A DNA stretch of 18,317 nt. Origin: a bacterium. Its GTDB lineage: Bacteria; Bacillota_I; Bacilli_A; Mycoplasmatales; Mycoplasmoidaceae. Of this stretch, positions 1 through 8,452 are shown in pieces. The notes beneath the pieces are model-generated. The model saw nothing but the letters and a program-made list of their open reading frames with translations. It was not told the DNA's origin and did no database searches. Location of the stretch: NCBI GenBank assembly GCA_017394375.1, contig JAFPYV010000006.1, positions 1 through 18,317 on the forward strand, given 5' to 3'. Position 1 is the first letter of the stretch; every line of letters starts with the position of its first letter. The position numbers and the translations under genes are program-made.

Positions 1-531
1 ATATTGTTTCTTCCTTGCTTCGAGTTCCGCTTCGAGTTCCGCTTCGAGTTCCGCTTCGAGTTCCGTGAAATCGTCTAAGATCTTTACAATTTGTTGTTGG
101 TATGGCAAAGAAGGGAAATAAATATCCAAATTGTAAAGATCTTTAGCATACAGATGCTTCAATGCACCCCCTGTACTTAAAGAAATTAAAGTTGGTTGTA
201 AGGTAAGTAAAAAATAATAAAGATATTTTAAATTAACAATTTGATTACTTTTACTTACTACAGTAAGACAGTCAGCTGCTCAAATTGGTTTATCTCAATA
301 AAGAATAATGCCACCTGCATAACCACTTGATGAAATTGTAATGCATGGTTGATTACGATTGGATTTATTTGTATAACCTAATGGTTTTTCACCACTTGCA
401 ACAATTGGAATTGATCCATCATTACATTCACTATCAAGAGTTTTACCTCTTTCACATATAATAACATCTTTTAATTTAGCATGAGTAATATTAGTTATTT
501 TTAATTCTTTTATTAATTCATTAATAGTCAT
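1..531 (-). CDS. hsdS: Type I restriction-modification specificity subunit HsdS, N-terminal part (cut by window edge)
   Basis: HsdS gives a type I restriction-modification complex its DNA sequence specificity through two target recognition domains separated by helical spacers. The 177 visible codons hold the first target recognition domain (about residues 10-135; SSSGYAGG and WAADCLTV stretches typical of this family) and the first conserved spacer region (GGALKHLYAKDL, then QQQIVKILDDF), followed by four ELEA units and RKKQY. One in-frame TGA (297-295) reads as Trp inside a conserved YWDKPIWAAD segment. ATG at 531 is chosen because an AAAAGG-type ribosome site and a promoter lie just upstream and no longer frame exists. 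The second recognition domain lies beyond the left edge, as would any hsdM or hsdR. The family call is firm from motifs; the target sequence cannot be inferred. Confidence 0.9.
18..65 (-). repeat. Four perfect 12-bp tandem repeats in the hsdS spacer
   Basis: The unit CTTCGAGTTCCG (plus strand) occurs four times in a row without a mismatch. Its length is a multiple of three, so copy-number change keeps the reading frame; on the minus strand each unit encodes four residues of the series ELEA. The unit is far richer in G+C than its surroundings. Short repeats of this kind at this place in HsdS (TAEL or LEAE units in EcoR124I and EcoDXXI) set the distance between the two recognition domains. Confidence 0.95.
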
Positions 532-569
532 TTCATTTTACCTTTTCGTAGGAAAATAATAACCATCTT

Positions 570-597
570 ATAGTACTATAAATTAATTAAATTGCAA
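570..597 (-). promoter_or_regulatory. Predicted sigma-70-type promoter of hsdS
   Basis: On the minus strand a TTGCAA -35 box (597-592) is followed after 16 bases by a TACTAT -10 box (575-570), about 40 bases before the hsdS start. An alternative -10 (TATAGT) overlaps it. The prediction rests on sequence pattern only, and AT-rich DNA produces such matches by chance. Confidence 0.5.
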
Positions 598-599
598 TA

Positions 600-626
600 A
601 AAAAGGAAGACATAAATTAGTCTTCC
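600..626 (-). terminator. Rho-independent terminator of the plsY-lspA-rlu-tsaB operon
   Basis: On the minus strand a perfect 7-bp stem, GGAAGAC/GTCTTCC with an 8-base loop, is followed directly by six T. It sits just after the tsaB stop codon. The T-run ends about one base before the -35 box of the hsdS promoter. Confidence 0.8.
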
Positions 627-633
627 AATTTAT

Positions 634-1248
634 TTAACTATTTATTTTCAGGTTGTTTTTTAATGTAATGTTAGGATCTTTCATGTAATTAGCTTTTAAA
701 TTATCTAGGCTAGTTACTTTAAATAAATCTAAGTTAAATGCTTGATTATTTACTTGATTTAAAATGAATTGTTGATTATCAACATTTCTTAGTAAATAAT
801 CAGGGTATTTAATTTGATAATCATTAAATTCATTTATACTTACTAATTTAGTTGGAACAATAATTTCTTGCTGATGATGAATTAAAACAAAACAAGTAGT
901 TTTATTTGATTGCAAATAAACAATTTCATTATCGTTTATATTCATACTAAAAGTTAATAAATCAGTTGATTTAACTAGTAAATTAGGACGTAATGTCATT
1001 AAGGTTTTAACTAATAAAGTACTTAAACGAATATTAGTAAAACTGCCAGGTCCATTAACAAAATATAAACAGTCAATTTCATTTGGATTACAATGATGAA
1101 CTTGACAGAATGATTGTAATGATTCGATAAAGAAACTAGTTAGTTCTTGGTTAGTTTCTCTAAGAAAATAACCAGTCACTGTATTATCTTCTAAACTTAC
1201 ATATAAAGCATATTTGCTATTGACATTTAATAATAAAGATTCTTTCAT
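634..1248 (-). CDS. tsaB: tRNA threonylcarbamoyladenosine biosynthesis protein TsaB
   Basis: TsaB (YeaZ) is the non-catalytic partner of TsaD in the complex that attaches threonylcarbamoyl to A37 of tRNAs reading ANN codons, in the cytoplasm. The 204-residue product has the usual family length and the hallmark NGPGSFTNIRLS (residues 65-76), matching the family GPGSFTGLR motif, in an ASKHA fold. The N-terminal strand (LLLNVNSKYALYVSL) takes the place of the usual DTS segment and is diverged. ATG at 1248 shares one base with the stop of the upstream pseudouridine synthase gene (TAATG), implying translational coupling. It is the last gene of the minus-strand operon, right before a terminator. 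No TGA codon is needed inside. tsaD, tsaC and tsaE are not in the window. Confidence 0.88.
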   Translation of the reverse strand: MKESLLLNVNSKYALYVSLEDNTVTGYFLRETNQELTSFFIESLQSFCQVHHCNPNEIDCLYFVNGPGSFTNIRLSTLLVKTLMTLRPNLLVKSTDLLTFSMNINDNEIVYLQSNKTTCFVLIHHQQEIIVPTKLVSINEFNDYQIKYPDYLLRNVDNQQFILNQVNNQAFNLDLFKVTSLDNLKANYMKDPNITLKNNLKINS

Positions 1249-2162
1249 TAAGGTTTTAACTCCGTTATTTTCTGTTTAATGATTGGATCTAAGGAAATAG
1301 TGAAACATAATTCTTGGTTAGTAATTGGGTGAGTAAAAGTTAATTTATATGCACTTAAATATTGCCCCCAATCATTGATTTTAGTGCCATATAAAGGATC
1401 ATTGTAAAGGGGATGATTAATGGCACTTAAATGGACTCTAATTTGGTGCGTTCGTCCGGTTAATAATTCACATTCTATTAACGCAAAATTTTCGTAATTA
1501 TTTAATACTTTAATTTTCGTAATTGCTTGTTTACCATCATAACTTACTGCAACTTTAGTACTATTAGGTAAATGATCTAAGGGCAAATCAATAATGAATT
1601 TACTAACATTATCTGCAAATTTGTTACATACTAATGCGTAATAATAACGTTTAATTGCTTTAGTTTCAATTCCTTGTTTTAAAGCATTAAACACATCAAT
1701 ATTTTTTGCAACTAATAGCAACCCACTAGTATCTTTATCTAGTCGGTGCACTAAACCATTGCGTAAATCTTTTAAATTATTTAATTGGTAATTTTGTTGT
1801 AAGTAGTATTGTCCTAATTGATCTACTAAAGTATTAGTTTCATTAAAACTTGTTTTATGGCATAACAAACCCCGCGGTTTATTGATAACCATTAAATATT
1901 GATCTTCATAAATTACTTGGAATTGAATAGGTAATGATGTTTTTACTACTTTGTTTTCTTTCTCATAAACAATTATTTCATCATGCGTGCTTAACTTGCA
2001 TCCTTGTTTAGTTACAATTTCCTGATTAACTAATACTAAGTCATCTTTAATTAAATTTAATGCAAATGACCTAGTAATCTTTAAACAACTACTTAAATAT
2101 TCATCTAATCGAACTTTGCATGCATTAACAATGCAACTAGCAAAAATTATTTGTTTTTCCAT
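1248..2162 (-). CDS. RluA/RluD-family 23S rRNA pseudouridine synthase
   Basis: This enzyme family isomerises uridine to pseudouridine, usually in large-subunit rRNA. The 304-residue product has an N-terminal S4 RNA-binding domain (about residues 17-63), then the catalytic domain with NKPRGLLCH (94-102) and the motif HRLDKDTSG (139-147), whose Asp142 is the catalytic residue; ECELLTGRTHQIRVH near the C-terminal third is also diagnostic. The length and domain order fit RluD-like proteins, but which uridines are modified cannot be read from the sequence, so no rluD symbol is assigned. The start at 2162 overlaps the end of lspA by 16 bases, and the stop overlaps the tsaB start by one. lspA next to an RluA-family gene is a common order in Firmicutes. 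Confidence 0.92.
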   Translation of the reverse strand: MEKQIIFASCIVNACKVRLDEYLSSCLKITRSFALNLIKDDLVLVNQEIVTKQGCKLSTHDEIIVYEKENKVVKTSLPIQFQVIYEDQYLMVINKPRGLLCHKTSFNETNTLVDQLGQYYLQQNYQLNNLKDLRNGLVHRLDKDTSGLLLVAKNIDVFNALKQGIETKAIKRYYYALVCNKFADNVSKFIIDLPLDHLPNSTKVAVSYDGKQAITKIKVLNNYENFALIECELLTGRTHQIRVHLSAINHPLYNDPLYGTKINDWGQYLSAYKLTFTHPITNQELCFTISLDPIIKQKITELKP

Positions 2163-2782
2163 TGATTTAATTTGTGATTACTTACTTTTTTAGTTTGTTT
2201 AAATAAGTACGGAGCATAATTAATTAATAAATTAATGAATAGGAATAATCCATAACCAATGGCACCGCTAATTACACAACAGTCATTAAAATTAAAAATG
2301 CAATATTGGGTGCGATCAGTATTAAAGTGCCAATAATCAATTACCACATTTTTAATTCCATATTGGGGATCATTAGGATTTAAAAAGTGTTGTAATTGGT
2401 AATATGATCCATCATAGTATTCATGCACGCTAGCTCGACAATTAGTATTCATAATTCCCCCAATTAATACAAAGGAAATTGAAACCATGTATAATCAATT
2501 ATTGGGGCAAAAAATTAAACAAATTGATGCCACAATAATCGTAATACTTTCAACAAAGAATACCACTCATGCTTGCTGGTTGGCAAGAAAACTAAATTCA
2601 ATCCCCGGGTTACCAATGGGTTGCACTGAAATGATTGCATTGGAAGCCAAAATTGTTTCTTGCTCACTCATACTTAATGCTCAATGCTGTAAATGCAACG
2701 AGATGGGAATAAGAAAGCAACAAGTAATCAGAAAGATAACAATTTTGCTAAGCATACATTTTCAGTTAAATGCATCATGCAT
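2147..2782 (-). CDS. lspA: Lipoprotein signal peptidase II (LspA), divergent
   Basis: LspA is the membrane Asp protease that cleaves the signal peptide of diacylated prolipoproteins. Translation with UGA = Trp gives about 211 residues: a first membrane helix (about 13-29), NPGIEFSF (58-65) matching the family NxGxAFS motif, two central hydrophobic segments (73-92, 99-111), VVIDY (146-150), FNFND (163-167) matching FNxAD with the second catalytic Asp at 167, and a last helix. Four in-frame TGA codons occur (2797 lies before the chosen start; 2764, 2683, 2569 and 2497 inside it). The expected first catalytic motif GGxxGNxxDR appears as GGIMNTNCR (108-116) with no Asp. An insertion of about 20 residues follows it. 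The start is uncertain: ATG 2782 or ATG 2755; neither has a clear ribosome site. It lies between plsY and the pseudouridine synthase gene. Confidence 0.8.
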
Positions 2783-2861
2783 TAACAACTTAATTCATAA
2801 TAAAATTCCCACATCATCATGCTGTTGCAAATATAAATGTCGTTTAACAAACCAACTAGAA

Positions 2862-3659
2862 TTAAATTTTGTTACTTGCTTTCACTTGTTCATGTTTTTT
2901 AACTTTCACAAAATCTTGTTGGTTCTTGTCATCTTTCCCTACTTGGAAAATCCGTTCTTTCTTATCAATTAAGCGTTTAATGTTTTCCTTATGCTTAATA
3001 ATAATGAGAATAACCATGCACATTAAAATAATGCTAGTTCCTAGCACGTTAAAGTAAGTAATAGTAGAAAGAGCATAAATATTACTAAAGTATGGATATG
3101 AAGCGTTAATTAGTTGTAAGTAATAATAATTAAACCATGGAATGTAACAAGTAATTCCCGATGCTCCTGCAGCAATTAATGATCCTAATGAAACTATTTT
3201 AAAACTAATAAAGACAATAGCAATTACTACAGTAGCTACTAAAAAGATAATGGGACTTACAGCTAATAACACTCCTGCTCCCGTACTAATTCCTTTACCC
3301 CCTTTAAACTTAATGTAAATACTAAAGCAGTGGCCAAGGACGACAAAGAAACACGAGATGTAAGCAATACTAAATAAATGACTAAAGTACGTAGGGTTAT
3401 ATTGCACTAATAAGTGAAATATTAACACGCTAAAAACCACGGCAAAATAACCCTTGATAAAATCAAAAACTAAAGTTAAAATCCCTAGTCTACCGTTAGT
3501 AACTCTTGTTACATTAGTTGCTCCAATACTTTTACTACCTGTATTCATGACGTTTACGTGGGCAGCTTTTGCTAGTAAATATCCACTAGGAATACTACCA
3601 ATGAGGTACGAAACAACAATGAAGAAGCAAATTCCTAAAAAAAATAAAAAACCTAACAT
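2862..3659 (-). CDS. plsY: Glycerol-3-phosphate acyltransferase PlsY
   Basis: PlsY is the integral membrane enzyme that moves an acyl group from acyl-phosphate to glycerol-3-phosphate, the first committed step of phospholipid synthesis. The 265-residue product is very hydrophobic with several membrane segments and shows all three family motifs: GSIPSGYLLAK (21-31), GSKSIGATNVTR (41-52), and a GHCFSIYIKFKGGKG segment containing the glycine-rich FKGGKG active-site loop. The family usually has GSGNIGATN; here the third and fourth positions are K and S. A charged tail (KKERIFQVGKDDKNQQDF onward) extends past the last helix, making it longer than the roughly 200-residue bacterial enzymes. It is the first gene of the minus-strand operon. 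Confidence 0.93.
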   Translation of the reverse strand: MLGFLFFLGICFFIVVSYLIGSIPSGYLLAKAAHVNVMNTGSKSIGATNVTRVTNGRLGILTLVFDFIKGYFAVVFSVLIFHLLVQYNPTYFSHLFSIAYISCFFVVLGHCFSIYIKFKGGKGISTGAGVLLAVSPIIFLVATVVIAIVFISFKIVSLGSLIAAGASGITCYIPWFNYYYLQLINASYPYFSNIYALSTITYFNVLGTSIILMCMVILIIIKHKENIKRLIDKKERIFQVGKDDKNQQDFVKVKKHEQVKASNKI

Positions 3660-3688
3660 TATTTTTATATACTTATTAAATATAAAAA

Positions 3689-3716
3689 ATTATATATTTC
3701 CTAGATAGAAATCAAA
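3689..3716 (-). promoter_or_regulatory. Predicted promoter of the plsY operon
   Basis: On the minus strand TTTGAT (3716-3711), a 16-base gap and a perfect TATAAT (3694-3689) stand about 30 bases before the plsY start. The 63-base gap 3660-3722 must also hold the start signals of the divergent CNNM-type gene, which shows no clear ribosome site. Pattern only. Confidence 0.45.
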
Positions 3717-3722
3717 TAATTT

Positions 3723-5123
3723 ATGAAAGTAGAAATTGCAATCTATTCCATTGTTATTATCGTGCTTACGGCACTATATGCTTATTTTAGTGCCTTAGAA
3801 AATGCACTTACCTTAATTGATAAGTCATTGTGACTAAGTAAATATAGCAATAAGAAACAAACCAAATTATGTTTATTAGGGAACTTTTTTATTGATAAAT
3901 ATTTAATTAGTTTAAATTCGCTATTAATTGGGGCAACTTTAAGTTCAGTGGGAGCTACAGCATTATCAACTATTTTGTTTACTGATGTAGGATTAGTATG
4001 TGGATTAAATGATGCAGAAAGTTTTGGTGCAGGAATTTCCAGTGGAATTATCACCATCATTTTTTTAGTAGTTGGTGATTCAATTCCTAAAACGATTGCT
4101 AAAAATCATCCAGTGCTTGTTTACTCTTATTCCTTATATTTGTTTATTATCTTCTATTACTTGTTCTTTCCATTTAGTTGAATTTTAGTTAAGATTATTC
4201 CTAATAAACAAGAACAAGTTAATAGTGTTTCGCGATTACAAAATTTAGCGAAAGTGATGAATGATGAAGGTATCATTGATGACGAATCCCAATCACTCAT
4301 AACAAATTCAATTAATTTTGCTAATATTAAAGTGAGCCAAATTATTCAGCAAAAAACTAACATCATTCACTTGCATGATAACATGAGTTATTTACAAGTT
4401 TATGAAATGTTTACCAAATATCCTTACTCGCGTATCCCAGTGCTCAATAATAAAGAACAAGTGGTGGGAATTGCTTTACTTAAATTATTTTTGCCTTACT
4501 TAGATCCAAATAATTTAAGTAAAAATGAAAGAAACTTCAAATTAATTGATATCATGGAATCTCCTTTAATTGTTCATGATAATGCTAACATTGATGATAC
4601 TTTAAAACAAATGCAATTGCAACATGTGCATTTGGCAATTGTGATTAGCAGTAATTTACAACAAACTTATGAAGGAATTATTAGCATGGAAGATATCATG
4701 GAAGAAATTTTTGGTGATATTCATGACGAAAATGAATCATGCTTAATTCCGTATGAAAAAATTGACAATAACATTTGACGAGTATTAGCAAATGTTAAAT
4801 TAGCAAACTTTTTACGTTCCCAACTAAATTTAAATTATGCCATTAGTCCTAATGATAGTATTTATCAATTTGTTAAATCCCAAAAAATAAAGTTGCTGTG
4901 GTCAAACCAATGACACCAATATTATTGGGCAGACAAAAACATTATTATTTCTTGAGAAAAATCCATCTTAGATCAAAATACTTATTTCATTGTTAAAAAG
5001 AAAAATCAACCTACAACTAATCCAATCAAGACTTCATTAACTAAATTGTTGTTTGCTCCTAAAAAGAAGGAAAATAAAAAGGATCAAATAATTGATCCTA
5101 ATTTACCAAAAACTTCTCATTAA
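3723..5123 (+). CDS. CNNM/CorC (hemolysin C-like) membrane protein with DUF21 and CBS domains
   Basis: The 466-residue product has the layout of the CNNM/CorC family of divalent-cation (mainly Mg2+) transport proteins. The N-terminal DUF21-type membrane domain (about 1-165) has four hydrophobic segments and the signature GDSIPKTIAK (118-127), normally GEIxPKxxA. A linker with MNDEGIIDDE (about 179-188) leads to a CBS pair (about 205-330; YSRIPVLNNKEQVVGI and EGIISMEDIMEEIFGDIHDE). A C-terminal segment resembling the CorC_HlyC domain (about 345-425; WRVLANVKLANF) follows, then a Lys-rich tail. In-frame TGA codons read as Trp at about 3831, 4179, 4776, 4911 and 4953. It is convergent with the HAD-domain gene, ending 3 bases from it. 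Cation specificity is inferred from the family, not seen. Confidence 0.87.
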
Positions 5124-5137
5124 TGACTATAAGTCAT
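5123..5137. other. Small hairpin shared by two converging stop codons
   Basis: ATGACT/AGTCAT forms a 6-bp stem with a 3-base ATA loop. It covers the last base of the plus-strand TAA (5121-5123) and the whole minus-strand TAG (5129-5127). No T-run follows on either side, so it is at best a weak bidirectional terminator. Confidence 0.35.
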
Positions 5138-6242
5138 ATTCAATATACTTAATTCAATCTTCACATTCTTTTAAATAAATCACTCTGGGATCATCTTCCA
5201 GGTGATTTTTTTCTTGCTTTAAAGTATAGTTAAAAATTTTTGGAGTTGATTTAGTTAACTTAATGTTGAACATCGTGCTTTGATTGTTATCATCAACATT
5301 AATAATATTGGCAATTCTACCAGCATAATATTCATCCATAAATGATTCAACTAAATCAGTTTTATTACATTTGAAGTTTGAATAATATGAAATAGTTCAA
5401 TGTGGGTTGATAACGTAATTGCCATCTTCAATTCCAGGAGTAGTAAAGTATTGTTTATCATCAAATACCACGTTATAATGATCAACATTATTGTGCACTG
5501 CTCGCAAAAACATTTTGTTGTGAGCATGTGATCGAATCTTATTTCAGATAATGTGTTCTTGGTAAAAACCAAAATGGTACAATGAAGTACCATTATCACA
5601 ACATACGTAAAATCCTTCGTGGTATTTTAATAAGAAATAAAGCATGTAATCAAACGTATCAAAAAAAGCTCGTTGGGTATTAAATACAACCACACTTTTT
5701 TCTTGCACTGCTTTTAGTAAATTGATGTACTTATCAAGACTAGTTTTATTTTTAGTTAAATTTAAATATGTGCCGTCTAAGTCAATTTGAATTAAATTTA
5801 AATCATGGGAACTTTTATTTTCTTTTTCTGGAATTTTATATGGAGCAGGCTTATTTAAGGTTTTGTAGTTAACAATTGGTAGTAACGTATTTTCCATGGC
5901 ATCTACAAACGTTGTAGTTTGTAAAATGTTTCCATTTTCATCATAGATGTTAACTAATGCTTGTTGATCACCATAAATGGTTTCTGCTAACGCTCGATTG
6001 TCTTGAAGCATTAACAGTAAATTATCATTTCATAACCCAGAATTAGGGTGGTTAAAATCAATTAATTTTGGAAAATATTCACGTGGTTTTAAAAACCCAA
6101 AGAAATGCTTGTTAGCTTCACAATTATCATATCAATAGTTAGCTGAATATAATCGATAATTTAAAGTTAAAAATTGAAAGGTATTAACATATTCACTATT
6201 AGTGATATAAAGCGAAAAATATTCTCAAATTACTTTACTCAT
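5127..6242 (-). CDS. HAD-superfamily (Cof-like) domain protein with an unknown N-terminal region
   Basis: With UGA = Trp this is one unbroken frame of 371 codons. Residues 1-140 match nothing I recognise; they are rich in aromatic residues and Asn (NYRLYSANYWYDNCEANKHF) and have no signal peptide. From about 148 a HAD fold begins: LIQIDLDGTYLN (150-161) is motif I with Asp154 and Asp156, and VVVFNTQR (184-191) looks like motif II with Thr189, followed by a DNGTSLYHFG strand as in Cof-type phosphatases. I cannot find the later Lys motif III or the GDGxND motif IV in the remaining 180 residues, so hydrolase activity is doubtful. ATG at 6242 is the only upstream start in frame. The gene is divergent from the nuclease gene. 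Function unknown; a sugar-phosphate phosphatase origin is an inference. Confidence 0.65.
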
Positions 6243-6370
6243 AGTTTTATTGCTTATAATCTAATCCCTATATTTTATTTGATTAATAAAAATCAACTAT
6301 AAAGATTTAATGCCCGAATTTGATTTTTTTTGTTTTTCAAATAAAATAATAAGATTATTAAGGAATGAAA
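6243..6370. promoter_or_regulatory. Divergent intergenic region between the HAD-domain gene and the nuclease gene
   Basis: This 128-base gap must hold promoters in both directions. On the minus strand TTGATT (6296-6291), 18 bases, then TATAGG is a candidate for the HAD gene. On the plus strand a TATAAA (6298-6303) and a TATAAT (6255-6260) occur, but neither has a good -35 at the right distance. A run of eight or more T near 6324 follows TTGATT. A ribosome site TAAGGA ends at 6364. Individual boxes are not certain. Confidence 0.35.
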
Positions 6371-7213
6371 ATGCAAAACAAGATTTTTAATGCAAAATTA
6401 GGTAAGGATTTTTATCAAGTGGGAAACCGTTTGGTTCTAAGTAAGGAATATTTAGATAAAGTTAAACCAAAGAAGATAACTGGTACAACCATGGGTGAAC
6501 TATTTGAACGTAATGGAGCAAACCAAGTTAAACTTTGAATGAAAATATTTGGAATTTACAAAGAACCATTTGATCCCATTTATTCTCAGGTTGGGCAATG
6601 CATTGAACCAAAATTACGTGATTATTATAGTACTTTAACCAACATTAAATATCAATCTTATGACCCAAGCAAGATTAAGTGAGATGTATTTAAAGATTTG
6701 CCCATCTTTGGAGGTATTCCTGATGGAGAACCACTTGATTCAAATGGCGAAATTGATGAACAAAATAACCGCATGATTGAAATTAAAACTGCAAGCATTG
6801 ATAGTTTTGTATTTAATGAAAATAATGGTTTTTATTACATGCAAAAAGACGAGAATGGAAAACCAGTTATTAAAGTTATAGATGGTAAAATCCCAGAATG
6901 ATTCCAAAACAATATCATTAAAATTCCTGATAATTATTTATTTCAATTAAATCTATATTTATACTTACGAAACGCTACCAAAGGTAGTTTTATTGTCGGA
7001 TTTGTTCCTACCGAACTGTATGTTAAACCCCAAGATTTTGATGTTAAAACCAACAAAGTGTGCATTGTTAATTGTGAACAAAACCGGCAATTATTCCAAA
7101 AATATGTTGATTATGCAAAAAAATGGTACGGCACTTACGTATTAAGTGGAGTTAGTCCTGCTTTAAGCCAAAATGATATTAATTGACTCCAAAAAGCATA
7201 CGATAATAATTAA
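6371..7213 (+). CDS. YqaJ/lambda-exonuclease-like PD-(D/E)XK nuclease (MAGa7180-like)
   Basis: The 280-residue product carries the ordered core motifs of YqaJ/lambda-exonuclease nucleases of the PD-(D/E)XK superfamily: an acidic helix motif GQCIEPKL (Glu79), GGIPDGE (Asp118), EIKT (Glu137 and Lys139), and YLFQLNLYLYL with Gln192 and Tyr196. These residues bind metal and position DNA. It resembles a putative nuclease family I recall from mycoplasmas named after M. agalactiae MAGa7180. The start at ATG 6371 is preferred because TAAGGA ends six bases upstream; ATG 6365 in the same frame is nearly on top of that site. In-frame TGA codons at 6536, 6680 and 6899 (approximate) and near 7184 read as Trp. 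No RecT-type annealing partner is adjacent. thiI follows after 31 bases, so the two are probably cotranscribed. The substrate is unknown. Confidence 0.75.
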
Positions 7214-7244
7214 ATAAATTTAAACAATAAGAAAATAATGACTT

Positions 7245-8429
7245 ATGCAAATAATTATTAAATTTGGTGAATTAACGTTAAAAAAAGGCCACCGGGCCAT
7301 GTTCTTGCACCAATTATATGAAAACATTAGAAAAGCACTGCAAGAATTTGAAGTGCAAATTATTAAGCATTTTGATTACATTTTAGTAAATAATGTTACT
7401 GAAATTAATAAAGCATCAATTTGCCACATTCTTAGCTTACTACCAGGAATTAGCAAATTCTATTTTTTATTAATTTTTGACCCCAAATTAAGTGTAATTG
7501 AATTAACAAAACAAATTTTAGATACTAATCTGAATTTAAGTAAACCAACTAAATTTAGAGTAAGTGTTAAACGCGTAGATAAACAATACCCAATTACATC
7601 GATGGATTTTGCTAAGATGTTAGCTGCGTGCATTTTAAAACAAAAAAATAATTTACAAGTTGATCTAACTAATTATGATGAAGAAGTATATGTTGAAATC
7701 CACAAAGATGGTTTTTTTGTTTTAAGTCATCCGTATAGTGGAATTGGGGGATTACCAGTTAGCAAAGAAAATAAGACTTTATGCTTAATTTCGGGGGGGA
7801 TTGACTCACCTGTAGCAGCGAAATTAATGCTAAAAAAAGGATTTCATTTAGATTTTATTACTTTTGTATCTCCTCCATATACAAGTGAAGAAGCTAAACA
7901 AAAGACCATTAAATTAGCTAAATTGATCACTTTAAATAACAAATTATGCAATAGTAAACTGTATATAATAAATTTCACTCAATTACAAAATGAAATAAGT
8001 CATATTTCTAATCAAAGTTATAAAATTAATCTAATGCGTCGCTCTTTTTTTCGAATTGCATCGCATTTGTGCAAATACTTAAAAATTTGAAGTATTACTA
8101 CTGGCGAAAGTTTAGGACAAGTAGCCAGTCAAACATTTTATAGTATGCAAACAATTTCCAACGTCCTTAATCCATTGCTATTAATCTTTCGACCCCTATT
8201 ATGCTTTGATAAACTAGAAATTATTAAATTAGCTACTTTTTATCAAACTTATCCCATTTCAATTCAACCTTTCCCTGATTCTTGTTCCTTGTTTGCACCT
8301 GAAAACCCAGTTACGAATCCAAACGTTGCTACTGCATGTGCTTTAGAAGCAGAAATTCCATTATTAACAGGGTTAGAAGAAAATGCTAGTCAAAAAGAAA
8401 ACATTGAGGTAATAAATTTATGTGAGTAA
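7245..8429 (+). CDS. thiI: tRNA 4-thiouridine synthase ThiI (no rhodanese domain)
   Basis: ThiI adenylates U8 of tRNA and transfers sulfur to give 4-thiouridine. The 394-residue protein begins with the ferredoxin-like and THUMP region (about 1-165; KFGELTLKKGHR at the start is typical), then the PP-loop SGGIDSPVA (183-191) of the ATP pyrophosphatase domain. TTGESLGQVASQT is the usual family segment downstream. Cys347 in PDSCSLFAP matches the catalytic Cys344 of E. coli ThiI. The E. coli C-terminal rhodanese domain is absent, as in many Gram-positive relatives, so sulfur would come directly from a NifS-like desulfurase not seen here. An in-frame TGA near 8088 reads as Trp. ATG at 7238 in another frame stops at once, so 7245 is the start. 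A run of seven G lies in the PP-loop codons. Confidence 0.93.
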
Positions 8430-8452
8430 AGACCGGAGTTGCTGGAGTCAAG

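Noticed and set aside
18..65. Possible CRISPR array
   Set aside because: The 12-bp units are directly adjacent without spacers and encode in-frame residues of HsdS.
2487..2972. 161-codon open frame on the plus strand
   Set aside because: It lies antisense to lspA and the end of plsY, has no recognisable domain, and the minus-strand frame gives clear LspA motifs with UGA as Trp.
3782..4060. Minus-strand frame of 92 codons
   Set aside because: It is antisense to the membrane domain of the CNNM-type gene, with no motif of its own.
5351..5599. 82-codon minus-strand frame with hydrophobic stretches
   Set aside because: It is in another frame of the HAD-domain gene, whose own frame is continuous here once TGA is read as Trp.
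1..7213. A defence island linking HsdS with the YqaJ-like nuclease
   Set aside because: They are about 6 kb apart, separated by housekeeping genes on different transcripts, and no other defence gene is seen.
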